Below are positions 1 through 8,621 of a DNA stretch of 64,000 bases, piece after piece (the first letter of the stretch is position 1; every line of letters begins with the position of its first letter). Source of the DNA: Leptospira abararensis. Its GTDB lineage: Bacteria > Spirochaetota > Leptospiria > Leptospirales > Leptospiraceae. The position numbers and the translations under genes are program-made. The stretch is taken from the NCBI RefSeq assembly GCF_016918735.1, contig NZ_JAFFPR010000060.1:372001-436000 (forward strand). The letters run 5' to 3'. The notes under the pieces were generated by a model, which worked only from the letters and a program-made list of their open reading frames with translations, searched no databases and was not told the origin of the DNA.

Positions 1-1
1 G

Positions 2-412
2 CCTATAGAAGATCCAACAGAAAGCAAACCTGATCACAAATTAGAACCTAAATTAGAAATGATGTCTCCGAATGGAACCATTGTTCAAATGAAAGGAAAA
101 TCCAGTTTAGACTTTCAATGGAAGGTAACAGGAGTGACAGGGGAAAAATATGATCTAGTTTTATACCAACACAGTGGAGATAAAAAGACAGCCATATATA
201 AAATAACAACCAAAGATTCAAAACATAACTTAAAGGATTTAAGTATCCTAGATGAAGGATCTTTCTCTTGGGATCTCAGTGTGTATAAAGATTCGAACTT
301 GTTAATATCCAGAAAGGGAAGTTTTATACTAGCATTGGATCAGTTTAAATCTTTAAAACCTTCTGACATTGAATTCATTTCTCCAAAACGGTTGTATAAA
401 GAAAAAAGATGA
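2..412 (+). CDS. Hypothetical protein, 5'-truncated by window edge
   Basis: The reading frame is open from base 2, so the gene begins before the window and only its C-terminal ~136 residues are seen; the ATG at 59 is internal or an alternative start. The visible part alternates short strands with charged turns, as in an extracytoplasmic beta-sandwich, and has no catalytic motif that I recognise. Its TGA overlaps the ATG of the next gene (ATGA), so the two are translationally coupled. In Leptospira similar pairs can follow a FecR-type domain, but that domain would lie outside the window, so this is a guess. Confidence 0.6.
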   Translation, partial: PIEDPTESKPDHKLEPKLEMMSPNGTIVQMKGKSSLDFQWKVTGVTGEKYDLVLYQHSGDKKTAIYKITTKDSKHNLKDLSILDEGSFSWDLSVYKDSNLLISRKGSFILALDQFKSLKPSDIEFISPKRLYKEKR

Positions 413-1428
413 AACTAAATACTAAACGAATTCTTATATTATTTTGGTTTATCTCGTTTTCGATTGGAGCACAAGATGGAACCAAACTCATTGCATGGAA
501 ACCGATTCCCGAAGCAAGTGGATACCAAATCCAGATCAAAGAAAAATCTGGCAAAATAGTTATCGATAAAAAAATTGATACCGCCTATCACTCCATCGAA
601 GATCTCCCATCCGGTGTTTATCAAGTTAGGACAGCTCCCTTAAACTTATTTAAAAAACCTGCCGTTTGGTCTGCCTGGAAAGATTTAGAAGTCATCATCT
701 CTGAAGCGCCTAAGGTAGTGATAGAAGAACAAAAGCCAATTATACTTCCAAAATCAGAATCAAAAGTTGAAAAAACTATAGCGAATGTTACTATCGAAGG
801 GGAACACTTTTTAGAAGCGACCAAGGTAGATTTAACAAAGAAGAATGAGACACTTCCTATCTTAAGTAAGGAAGTGAAATCACCAGAACGTATTGACTTA
901 AAAGTAGATACAACGGATGCAAAGTCAGGTCCTTATGATTTAACAGTCACCAATCCCTATCAGAAACCTAAGGTAGTTACGAATTTTGTTCAGGTTGAAG
1001 AACCAAAACACATGTCTACAGATACGAGCGAAGAATCTGAAAACTCAGGATCCAAAAGGCCGAAAGGGAAACTTTTTCGAGATTACACTTACGAAGAAAT
1101 GTTAGCATTTTTAAAAACTGATGTTGCAATCAATTGTAAAAACACAAAGATTCCAGCATTAACTTTGAGTGAATGCCATAAAACTTATGTTATATTAAAT
1201 TTTTCGAGCGAAGACAATCATTCTGTTTTTGAATTCTATAAATTGATTAACGAAAATGAATCTGATCGAATCAGTGCTTATCAATATTTTAGTAAAAACT
1301 GCTCGCCTAGATTCCGACCGGCCTTCGAAGGAATGGAATTACAATGGAAAAATCGAATCAATCTGGACCCCGATGAACGCCAATCGTTACTCCAAGAATT
1401 GACCAAATTTCGAAGTTGCCCGAGGTAA
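409..1428 (+). CDS. Exported protein with fibronectin III/Ig-like N-terminal region
   Basis: A 339-residue protein with a signal peptide (about residues 1-21, ending IGAQ) predicted to be exported. Residues 25-95 (W-K-P-I-P-E-A-S-G-Y-Q-I-Q-I, then a VYQVR strand) look like a fibronectin type III domain. A second beta-rich segment follows (about 125-195), then a Ser/Glu/Lys linker and a C-terminal helical domain with four cysteines (CKNT, SECH, NCSP, SCPR) that may form disulphides. It starts inside the stop codon of the preceding gene, so both probably act together at the cell surface or in the periplasm. The exact role is unknown. Confidence 0.7.
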   Translation: MKLNTKRILILFWFISFSIGAQDGTKLIAWKPIPEASGYQIQIKEKSGKIVIDKKIDTAYHSIEDLPSGVYQVRTAPLNLFKKPAVWSAWKDLEVIISEAPKVVIEEQKPIILPKSESKVEKTIANVTIEGEHFLEATKVDLTKKNETLPILSKEVKSPERIDLKVDTTDAKSGPYDLTVTNPYQKPKVVTNFVQVEEPKHMSTDTSEESENSGSKRPKGKLFRDYTYEEMLAFLKTDVAINCKNTKIPALTLSECHKTYVILNFSSEDNHSVFEFYKLINENESDRISAYQYFSKNCSPRFRPAFEGMELQWKNRINLDPDERQSLLQELTKFRSCPR

Positions 1429-1480
1429 ATTCTTATTCTTTTGCTTGTAAGGAATCCCTTTTTTTAGTCCTATTAAGAGA

Positions 1481-2077
1481 ATGAGATACTCTTTGATTGC
1501 ATCGGTTGGAATCACGCTTGTCACAATCCAAGCACTTCATTCCGAACCATCCGTTCTAAGCCAAAATGTGAAAGAAGTCACAACTAGAATTCAAGATTTG
1601 GCCCTCTACCCTACTCTTTCTAAAAAAAGACTTTATGGTGCCGTTTCTAAAGGTGGTGCCATTCGATTTGATTTAAAGGCAGGGGAATCATCACCCCAGT
1701 CGATCGGGATCGGAGTGGCAACCGATGGCAAACTAAAAGAATGGGTTCTCACTGTATACTCAGGAAACGGCCAAAACGAAAATCCAACCATCTTAAGAAA
1801 AGAAAAGATCGAAGGGGAAGCGCAGTGGGTCTTTGAATTGTTAGCGCCGCCCGAAGAGATTACCGTAGAGATTCAAAACGTAAGCTCAGAAACTCCCGTG
1901 ACAGTTGTTGAAATTGTCCATGGTTATTATTATGGATATTCAGTGGATAAGGAAAACAACACCAAACCGCAACCACAGAATCCTACCAAACCAAATCCTA
2001 CGGATCCAGAAAAACTTTCACCCAATGATGTTCAAAATCGAACGGAATTTTACCGGGCGCCTTTTACAAAAGACTGA
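1481..2077 (+). CDS. Hypothetical exported protein
   Basis: A 198-residue protein with a probable signal peptide (about residues 1-21). The body is beta-rich and ends with a Pro/Asn-rich tail (about 160-185: KPQPQNPTKPNPTDPEK), the kind of linker often found in exposed or wall-spanning proteins. No known family was recognised. It lies 52 bases after the fibronectin-like gene on the same strand and its 3' end overlaps the convergent DUF1574 gene by 28 bases, so the two transcripts must share or lack a conventional terminator. Confidence 0.65.
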   Translation: MRYSLIASVGITLVTIQALHSEPSVLSQNVKEVTTRIQDLALYPTLSKKRLYGAVSKGGAIRFDLKAGESSPQSIGIGVATDGKLKEWVLTVYSGNGQNENPTILRKEKIEGEAQWVFELLAPPEEITVEIQNVSSETPVTVVEIVHGYYYGYSVDKENNTKPQPQNPTKPNPTDPEKLSPNDVQNRTEFYRAPFTKD

Positions 2078-3147
2078 ATTAGATTCTTAAAGATATAATC
2101 GGTATACTCATCATAACATGTCGGGGACATGTGACCTGCATCACTAAAGTTGTTGCAGGTGTAATTTGTATCATCATTCATATTCCAAAACGGAATCCCG
2201 TTTGATTTATGATATTCTAACATTCGAGGATACCAATCATGATAAACGGTGTCGACCTTCTCTCCACCCACAGATACCTTTAAATTGCGAATGTGATCCA
2301 TATAGGGCAATGAAAGTCGAACCCAAATCACAGCAGAGGGAACTCCCAATTGTTTTGCAAGTTCCAAAGATTGGTTTGTAAAACTCAAAACCTGATCAGA
2401 AAAATGAAAGGGTACGAGATAGGAATGGAAGTCACCAATCGCTGATTTTTTTAATAACTCTGGTGGAAGAACTGATTGATGAGTGCCAGGAGTCATAGCA
2501 GAACCCTTTCCTCGATTCAAATTTTCCATAAGACTATTACGCAATTCACGATAAGGAAATAAAAACATCTCCTTATTTTTAGCCCTAGCTAAAATTATAT
2601 CTAATTTCGGGCGGTATTGATATGCACGAAACATTCGCTTGGCGATAAGAGTCGAAATATCATCTGTTGAAAATAATGAAAAATGTTTTAACACAAAAGA
2701 TACATTGAGACCATTTGTCAAAGTTTCATCTACTTTTAATGTAGCTGCTGAATTGTACATTTCGACAGAATGATCGAACAAAAAGAAATCCGGTTTTACA
2801 TTATCTTTGTGAAACTCTTCCATCCACTGTAAAACATAATCGGGTTTTCCTCCTGGCACGGAAAAGTTAAACATCACCCAACCTGGGTATTTTTTATGAA
2901 TGTATTCATTATCAAACAAAAGAGCACGAGAATTACCAAAATAAACCAACACTTTGTCTCTATCTTTGTTTGATAAATAAAGCTTTAAATCTTCATATAA
3001 CCTTTGTTTTTGGATATAGTTAATATCGGAAAGTGATTTTGAAAAATAGGTATGTATGTTTTCGAGAAGTAATAGTTTGTCTAGGCAAAAGGTAAGGAAG
3101 ACAACTAGGAAAGGGACGAGTAAAAATCGATTACGAATTAAATCCAC
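2050..3147 (-). CDS. DUF1574 / SGNH-hydrolase-like membrane-anchored protein
   Basis: A 365-residue protein with one N-terminal membrane segment (about 8-26) and an extracytoplasmic domain of the DUF1574 type, related in layout to DltD/AlgJ/AlgX. The nucleophile block reads VYFGNSRALLFD (about residues 68-79) and the Asp/His block SDAGHMS lies near residue 340, so the Ser and Asp-His positions of an SGNH hydrolase fold are present. It starts at GTG with an AGGAGA ribosome site that overlaps the stop of the upstream MBOAT gene. Together they probably transfer acyl groups onto an exported glycan or lipid; the acceptor cannot be told from sequence. Confidence 0.8.
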   Translation of the reverse strand: MDLIRNRFLLVPFLVVFLTFCLDKLLLLENIHTYFSKSLSDINYIQKQRLYEDLKLYLSNKDRDKVLVYFGNSRALLFDNEYIHKKYPGWVMFNFSVPGGKPDYVLQWMEEFHKDNVKPDFFLFDHSVEMYNSAATLKVDETLTNGLNVSFVLKHFSLFSTDDISTLIAKRMFRAYQYRPKLDIILARAKNKEMFLFPYRELRNSLMENLNRGKGSAMTPGTHQSVLPPELLKKSAIGDFHSYLVPFHFSDQVLSFTNQSLELAKQLGVPSAVIWVRLSLPYMDHIRNLKVSVGGEKVDTVYHDWYPRMLEYHKSNGIPFWNMNDDTNYTCNNFSDAGHMSPTCYDEYTDYIFKNLIQSFVKGAR

Positions 3148-3151
3148 ACTG

Positions 3152-3157
3152 TCTCCT
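3152..3157 (-). promoter_or_regulatory. Ribosome binding site deciding a GTG start
   Basis: On the minus strand AGGAGA lies four bases before the GTG at 3147 and overlaps the TAG of the MBOAT gene. It supports the GTG start of the DUF1574 protein and indicates translational coupling of the pair. Confidence 0.6.
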
Positions 3158-4634
3158 AAAACTTATAGTAGATAAATTCTCCGCCATCTTGTGAAAGAGT
3201 AGCAAGAAGAAAGATTGTAACAATACCAAGCACGGGGACAAGCCATATATCGTGTTTACGAACCCGTTCCCAATACTCCGGAACATATTGTATATGATGG
3301 AAAAAAAGTAAGGCAACTGAAGTATAAAAAATTCTCTCCAAGTTTTCAATGTGTTGGAATCGAAAAGAAGAACCATTTCCAAAAAGGGATGTTGCAGAAA
3401 CCAACCACTCATTGGCATCACCGACAAACATGGACTCCAAACTATTGGAAAAGTGAGTAAAAATACCATAAAAATGATCCACCATGTTAGTTGCATTATT
3501 GGATCGAAACATAAGTCCAGAAATAGAAAATAATACAAAGACAATCATAGCTTTGAGAACGATTAGAAATTTGTTTTTTTGAGGTGTTAACTTCCAACCA
3601 AGGTTATCTTCGAAATACCTTTCCCCAGCCAAAATTACTCCCCAATAAAATCCCCAACAAATAAAGGTGTAATCAGCGCCATGCCAAAACCCTCCGAGTG
3701 TCATGATGATGATTAGGTTAAAGTAGGTACGAAGTTCTCCTTTGCGAGAACCACCGAGTGGGAAGTAAATATAATCCCTAAGCCAAAAAGAAAGTGTAAT
3801 ATGCCACCGTTTCCAAAGTTCTCTCCCTGATGTTGAGAAAAAAGGGGCCTTGAAATTTTCAGGAGTTTCAAATCCTAAGAATAAAGCAATGGAACGAGCC
3901 ATGTCAGTGAGTCCCGAAAAATCGCTATATACTTGGATCGAATAACAAATCCCAGCGATAAATAAAGAGAAGGAATCATATTCCGCAGGAGATCCAAACA
4001 CAGGCGAAATGGTAAGAGACATCGGATCAGCAACGAGTACTTTTTTCACAAGCCCTGACATAAGTAAGTAAGATGCTCGGTACATCTTTTCTTTGTTTGG
4101 TGTGAGTTTGTCCAAGTTCGGAAAAAAGTCGGACATCCTCATGATGGGTCCGGCGATGAGCACAGGGAAAAAGGCCACAAACAAAAAGTAATCTTCTACT
4201 TTGACTACAGGTTTTGTTGAATCACGATAAGTATCAACAGCGGCAGCAATGACTTGAAAGGTATAAAAACTAATCGCTAGAGGTAACGCAATATGAATGA
4301 GATCCGGGACCTGTTTAAAGAACGGATAGTTAGTTAGATCAGCAAGAACCTTGCTGAAAAAATAAATATATTTAAAAAATCCTAAATTGATAAGGTTGAG
4401 TGAGACAGTTAGTCCAATCCAAAACTTAGTGGGACTTAATTTGATTTTTCGATAAAGAAGATAATTGATGCTAATGACGACAAGAAAGTGGACAGTTAAT
4501 GCCAAAGAAAAGTAGGCATAAAAACCAATTCCTGCCATGAGTAAGAAATACTTACGAGTTGCCTTCGGAATAGCCCAATAGAGCAAATAGACTATGGAAA
4601 AGAAGATTAAAAATGGGATTGAGTTGAACAACAT
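3156..4634 (-). CDS. MBOAT family O-acyltransferase (AlgI/DltB-like)
   Basis: A 492-residue polytopic membrane protein of the membrane-bound O-acyltransferase family. It shows the family's WKRWHITLSFWLRDYIYFPLG block (about residues 274-294) and the catalytic His in GGFWHGADYTF (His318). About ten hydrophobic segments run through the protein. In AlgI and DltB this fold passes an acyl group across the inner membrane to an extracytoplasmic partner; here the partner is most likely the DUF1574 gene 8 bases downstream. Upstream, the NYN-domain gene ends one base before it, so the three are one transcript. Confidence 0.92.
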   Translation of the reverse strand: MLFNSIPFLIFFSIVYLLYWAIPKATRKYFLLMAGIGFYAYFSLALTVHFLVVISINYLLYRKIKLSPTKFWIGLTVSLNLINLGFFKYIYFFSKVLADLTNYPFFKQVPDLIHIALPLAISFYTFQVIAAAVDTYRDSTKPVVKVEDYFLFVAFFPVLIAGPIMRMSDFFPNLDKLTPNKEKMYRASYLLMSGLVKKVLVADPMSLTISPVFGSPAEYDSFSLFIAGICYSIQVYSDFSGLTDMARSIALFLGFETPENFKAPFFSTSGRELWKRWHITLSFWLRDYIYFPLGGSRKGELRTYFNLIIIMTLGGFWHGADYTFICWGFYWGVILAGERYFEDNLGWKLTPQKNKFLIVLKAMIVFVLFSISGLMFRSNNATNMVDHFYGIFTHFSNSLESMFVGDANEWLVSATSLFGNGSSFRFQHIENLERIFYTSVALLFFHHIQYVPEYWERVRKHDIWLVPVLGIVTIFLLATLSQDGGEFIYYKF

Positions 4635-4635
4635 A

Positions 4636-5136
4636 TCAAGGAAGGAATTGTCTCTCCCAGTAATCGGTTTCCGAACTTGGTGTCAATCCTTCTTTCAGGT
4701 GGTTAAATTCGGTTTCGTCCTCTTCGGCTTCTCGTTTGACCCAGTCTGCATAAAATTCTTCGGAAGTCATTCGTTTGGCCCGAAGCCTACGAGCAAAACT
4801 AACAATTTCTTTATCGGAGGTGATCACCAAACACTGTGAAGGTACTGGGCAAAGATTGAGATAACCGATGATAAGTTCATCTGCTTTTTTTTCATGACTG
4901 TAATGAACTGAGAATTCACCCCATTCTTCCGAATAACAATCAGAGGTAAGGTCCTTTTTTCCGTCGAAAAATACTAAAATCTTAGAATGTTTCTTCTCCG
5001 CATAGAATCGTTTCAGGTGGGCCAATAACCCGTCCCGGGCATCTTGCAGGCGGTATTCCCCCAAACAAAAAGCCAAATCGGGAAATTTATACATTAGATT
5101 CATCCCGTCGATCAGGATTCTCTCATTTACGGGCAC
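4636..5136 (-). CDS. NYN domain protein (YacP-like ribonuclease)
   Basis: A 166-residue protein of the NYN/PIN-like family. The metal-binding Asp sits in ILIDGMN (residues 7-13); other acidic positions are in VFFDGKKD (about 54-61) and VITSDKE (about 103-109). The YacP branch is thought to cut RNA during mRNA turnover or rRNA maturation. The start is GTG (5134-5136). It heads the minus-strand run that continues into the MBOAT gene and is divergent from the SDR gene with 51 bases between starts. The activity is family knowledge; nothing local points to a target RNA. Confidence 0.82.
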   Translation of the reverse strand: MPVNERILIDGMNLMYKFPDLAFCLGEYRLQDARDGLLAHLKRFYAEKKHSKILVFFDGKKDLTSDCYSEEWGEFSVHYSHEKKADELIIGYLNLCPVPSQCLVITSDKEIVSFARRLRAKRMTSEEFYADWVKREAEEDETEFNHLKEGLTPSSETDYWERQFLP

Positions 5137-5187
5137 AACTCTATTGAAACCACTTGCCAGATTCGATTAAACCAAAAAAACGTAAAC

Positions 5188-5940
5188 ATGGGGAAAAAAA
5201 TAATCATCGTCGGTGCCTCGAGTGGGATCGGAAAAGCCATAGCAGAAGCTGAATTGAACGCGGGGAATTCCGTGGTCCTTTTGGCAAGAAGGGAAAAGTC
5301 CCTAGAGTCCATAGCCAAAAAAGCCAATTTAGGAAAAGAGAAAAGAGCCTTTCCTTTGGTCTTTGATGTGACTAAATTTTCCACTGCAGAAAAAACATTT
5401 CAAAAAGCCGTCTCGTTACTTGGCAAAGTGGACGAAGTGTATTTTGCCTCTGGTGTAATGCCTGAAATCTCTCCTAACGAATACAATACGACAAAAGATT
5501 TGGAAATGTTAAATGTAAACGTTTTAGGTGCCGTTGCTTTCCTAAATCCCGTGGCTACTTATTTTACGAAACAAAAGTCTGGTAAAATTGTAGGGATCTC
5601 ATCCATTGCTGGAGAAAGGGGTCGTAAAGGAAATCCAGTTTACAATACTTCCAAAGCGGCCCTCAACACATACCTAGAAGCACTTCGTAACCGGCTGTCA
5701 GAGTCCAATGTCCAAGTAACAACCATTAAACCAGGATTTGTCATCACAGAAATGACTAAGGGTCTCAAACTTCCTGAAAAAGGATTACTCAAAGCGATCA
5801 CCGCTGAAGAAGCTGCGGAAAAAATTCGTAACATTGTGGCGAGCGGAAAAGACGAAGCATTTGTTCCCGGGATCTGGGCACTCGTTGGTCTTATCATTCG
5901 TAACATTCCCAATTTCATTTTTAAAAAACTGAGTATATAA
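5188..5940 (+). CDS. Short-chain dehydrogenase, DprE2-like
   Basis: A 250-residue classical SDR: NAD(P)-binding GASSGIG (residues 9-15), catalytic Ser in [10 protein letters not shown] (138/139) and YNTSK (Tyr152, Lys156). The C-terminal tail, [15 protein letters not shown], closely resembles the remembered tail of mycobacterial DprE2 (LRHIPRSIFRRLPI), and the SSxAGERxR stretch matches as well. DprE2 reduces the 2'-keto polyprenyl-phosphoryl sugar made by DprE1, completing epimerisation of ribose to arabinose. The DprE1-like gene follows after one base, which supports a two-step epimerase. Assignment rests on motif recall, not a search; the sugar substrate is unknown. Confidence 0.85.
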   Translation: MGKKIIIVGASSGIGKAIAEAELNAGNSVVLLARREKSLESIAKKANLGKEKRAFPLVFDVTKFSTAEKTFQKAVSLLGKVDEVYFASGVMPEISPNEYNTTKDLEMLNVNVLGAVAFLNPVATYFTKQKSGKIVGISSIAGERGRKGNPVYNTSKAALNTYLEALRNRLSESNVQVTTIKPGFVITEMTKGLKLPEKGLLKAITAEEAAEKIRNIVASGKDEAFVPGIWALVGLIIRNIPNFIFKKLSI

Positions 5941-5941
5941 C

Positions 5942-7381
5942 ATGGTCGCAAAAAAAACAAAATCCATTCCTGATATGAAAGTTCCCAAGAAGGAAAAGGT
6001 GGAAGCATGGGGGATGAGTTCTTTTTCTCTTTCTCCAGTATTTCGTCCAGAGACAGAAGAAGAAATCAAAGAACTCTTTGTATGGGCAAACCAAACAGGC
6101 ACTAAAGTGGCGTTACGTGGTGGTGGCTGTAGTTACGGCGATGCATCCACAAATACTGATGGAATTGTTTTAGATCTAACTCATTTCAACAAGGTTTTAG
6201 ATTTTAACTTAAAAACCGGAGTGATGACAGTTCAATCTGGAGCACGAATCAAAGACCTTTGGGAAACAGGAATTGAAAACGGATATTGGCCACCTGTAGT
6301 TTCTGGAACCATGATGCCAACACTTGGTGGTGCACTTTCTATGAACATTCATGGAAAAAATAACTTCAAAGTGGGAACCATCGGCGAACATATCAAAGAA
6401 TTTACATTTCTAACTGCCAAAGGAGATATCCTGGTTTGTTCTCCTAAAAAAAATACAGATCTATTTTATTCTGCAATTTCCGGCTTTGGAATGTTAGGTT
6501 GTTTTCTAACAGTACAAATCAAAATGAAACCAATTTACGCAGGTAAGATGAAAATTGATCCAGTGTATGTTAGAAACTTTGATGAACTATTTGCCTACTT
6601 TGAAGAACATTATCAATCATCCGATTATTTAGTTGGTTGGATCGATGCGTTTGCTTCCGGAAAATCAATGGGGAGAGGCCAAATCCACAAGGCTACCAAT
6701 TTAAAAGAAGGAGAAGATCCTGATTTTCCTGGAAACTGTTTATTGGAAAGACAACACCTTCCTACTCGTTTGTTTTATCTGATTCCAAAAAAATGGATGT
6801 GGATTCTTATGAGGCCCTTTAGTTTTAATTTGGGAATGCGTCTTATCAATTTAGCAAAATGTATTGCAAGCATTCTCGTAAACCATAAAGCATATTACCA
6901 AGGTCATGCGGAATATGCTTTTCTTTTGGACTATGTTCCCAATTGGAAATTTGTATATAAACCGGGGGCAATGATTCAGTACCAAGTTTTTATTCCCAAA
7001 GAGAGCGCCAAACAAGCATTCCGTGAAATCTTTACCATTTGCCAAGAGAGAGGAATCGTAAACTATCTATCTGTTTTCAAAAAACACAAACCAGATCCAT
7101 TTCTTTTAACCCATGCAGTGGATGGATTTTCCATGGCTATGGACTTTCCGGTTACCAAAGGTAACAGAGACAAACTTTGGGCACTTTGCCATGAAATGGA
7201 CGAAATTGTTTTAAAACACAAAGGTAGATTTTACTTTGCTAAGGACTCAACACTACGCAAACGTGTGATGGAATCTTACTTCCCCAAAGACAATCTCAAA
7301 AGATTTCACTCTTTAAAGAAAAAATACGATCCTAAAGGAATTTTACAAACTGACCTTTACAAACGAGTGTTTCTAACTTAA
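5942..7381 (+). CDS. FAD-dependent oxidoreductase, DprE1-like
   Basis: A 479-residue VAO/PCMH-type FAD oxidase with a C-terminal ALO-type domain. The FAD site shows [12 protein letters not shown] (59-70) and a [12 protein letters not shown] block with His137, matching the IHGKNH block of mycobacterial DprE1. Near the C-terminus YFAKDS (Lys434) matches the active-site Lys of DprE1 (AKDS). The position equivalent to Cys387, the benzothiazinone target, appears to be Ala399 in SMAMDFPV. DprE1 oxidises decaprenyl-phosphoryl-ribose at C2. The DprE2-like SDR lies one base upstream, the reverse of mycobacterial order. No other arabinan gene is visible nearby, so the physiological product is open. Confidence 0.85.
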   Translation: MVAKKTKSIPDMKVPKKEKVEAWGMSSFSLSPVFRPETEEEIKELFVWANQTGTKVALRGGGCSYGDASTNTDGIVLDLTHFNKVLDFNLKTGVMTVQSGARIKDLWETGIENGYWPPVVSGTMMPTLGGALSMNIHGKNNFKVGTIGEHIKEFTFLTAKGDILVCSPKKNTDLFYSAISGFGMLGCFLTVQIKMKPIYAGKMKIDPVYVRNFDELFAYFEEHYQSSDYLVGWIDAFASGKSMGRGQIHKATNLKEGEDPDFPGNCLLERQHLPTRLFYLIPKKWMWILMRPFSFNLGMRLINLAKCIASILVNHKAYYQGHAEYAFLLDYVPNWKFVYKPGAMIQYQVFIPKESAKQAFREIFTICQERGIVNYLSVFKKHKPDPFLLTHAVDGFSMAMDFPVTKGNRDKLWALCHEMDEIVLKHKGRFYFAKDSTLRKRVMESYFPKDNLKRFHSLKKKYDPKGILQTDLYKRVFLT

Positions 7382-7389
7382 ATATTAGT

Positions 7390-7424
7390 GTTTCTCGCAT
7401 AGTCTTTCAATCTATGCGAGAAAC
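7390..7424. terminator. Perfect 13-bp hairpin between convergent genes
   Basis: GTTTCTCGCATAG and its exact reverse complement CTATGCGAGAAAC are separated by nine bases in the gap between the convergent dprE1-like and lptF/G-like genes. It is the only strong dyad in the 103-base gap. There is no following T-tract on either strand, so it is not a textbook intrinsic terminator. It may act as a bidirectional transcript end or 3' stabiliser. Confidence 0.5.
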
Positions 7425-7484
7425 AGATTCAAATCTTAACCATGTATTGGATTCAAAAGAAAACTGAAATACAGACAGATAGAT

Positions 7485-8621
7485 TTAAATATTCATTCGT
7501 CTGTATAAAAAATACGCCGCCGAAGTAAAGATAACCGGTGTCATCCACATACCAATCGAAATCGGTAAAGCGCCATTCTCTGCCAAAGTTTTAGCCGTAG
7601 AATTTAGAATATAATACAATAAAACTACTGCGATGGTGAGACCAAGACTTGCCACGCCTGCCGAACGTTTGGTGATGGCACCAGCAAGTGCTCCCAGAGC
7701 AACAACTACAAAAGACATGAGCGGCATAGCAAATGCCATATGTTGTTGGACGATCACATTGCGAAAAGGAATACCTTTTGTGATCCTAGACTCAATTTCA
7801 TCTGCCAATTCAAAAAAGTTCATTTCTTCTGGATTCCGAATGGGTTTCGAAAAATAAGCCAAGTCTTCTGGAAAGTCATAAGTTTTTTCGGGATACTTGA
7901 TTCGAGAAACAAGTTCTAAGTTATCATTGAACCTGACTTCTTCTGCGTCATACAAAACCCAGCTGTGTGGTGATGGGATAAATTTTGCTTTTTGAGAGGA
8001 TACAGTATAAGTAGGATAACCGTCTGGTTTGATTTCAATGTAATTGAATCCTCCTTTTACAGTATTATCTTTTTCATCGATCCAATAGACATAATAGAAT
8101 CCTTTTTTGCCTTTAATATGCAATTGGTATACAAAATCTATCAGACGATTGGAACCCTTAACCATCATACTATATTCAATTTGGGCCTGTTTGTTAGCTG
8201 GGATCACGACTGTTTGACCAAATAGAGTCATAAAAAGCCACATAGCGATTCCAAAAAATAAAATGGGTGTAATGATACGGAAAAAGGAGACTCCGGCAAC
8301 CATCATCGCAACAAGTTCTTTGTTTACACTAAATTGACCGATGACAAAACAAACGGAAAACATGAGAGCTGGTGCGACCACCTGATCCACCATCGATGGC
8401 AAAGAATACAAAACATGCAAATACACATGCACTTGATTTACTTTTGAAGAAACCAAATACTTCATCACGTCTGTGAATTTATAAATCACAATCATGGAAG
8501 TAAGCATGATGAGAGTACCAATAAAGGTTTTAAAAAAATCTAAAAATAAATAACGATCTAAAGTGCGAAAAGGAATGAATTCTTTTTTGAACCAAAGAAA
8601 GGGTTTTAACAACAAATTCAT
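7485..8621 (-). CDS. LptF/LptG family LPS export permease
   Basis: A 378-residue YjgP/YjgQ-type permease. Three N-terminal membrane segments lie within residues 20-130, a beta-jellyroll-like periplasmic region covers about 140-275, and three more segments follow (about 295-375). In the family, LptF and LptG pair with the ATPase LptB to extract lipopolysaccharide from the inner membrane and push it along the LptC-A bridge. Only one permease is encoded here and lptB is not nearby, so whether it is F or G is unclear. It is the last gene of a seven-gene run and overlaps the phosphatase gene by four bases (ATGA). Confidence 0.87.
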   Translation of the reverse strand: MNLLLKPFLWFKKEFIPFRTLDRYLFLDFFKTFIGTLIMLTSMIVIYKFTDVMKYLVSSKVNQVHVYLHVLYSLPSMVDQVVAPALMFSVCFVIGQFSVNKELVAMMVAGVSFFRIITPILFFGIAMWLFMTLFGQTVVIPANKQAQIEYSMMVKGSNRLIDFVYQLHIKGKKGFYYVYWIDEKDNTVKGGFNYIEIKPDGYPTYTVSSQKAKFIPSPHSWVLYDAEEVRFNDNLELVSRIKYPEKTYDFPEDLAYFSKPIRNPEEMNFFELADEIESRITKGIPFRNVIVQQHMAFAMPLMSFVVVALGALAGAITKRSAGVASLGLTIAVVLLYYILNSTAKTLAENGALPISIGMWMTPVIFTSAAYFLYRRMNI

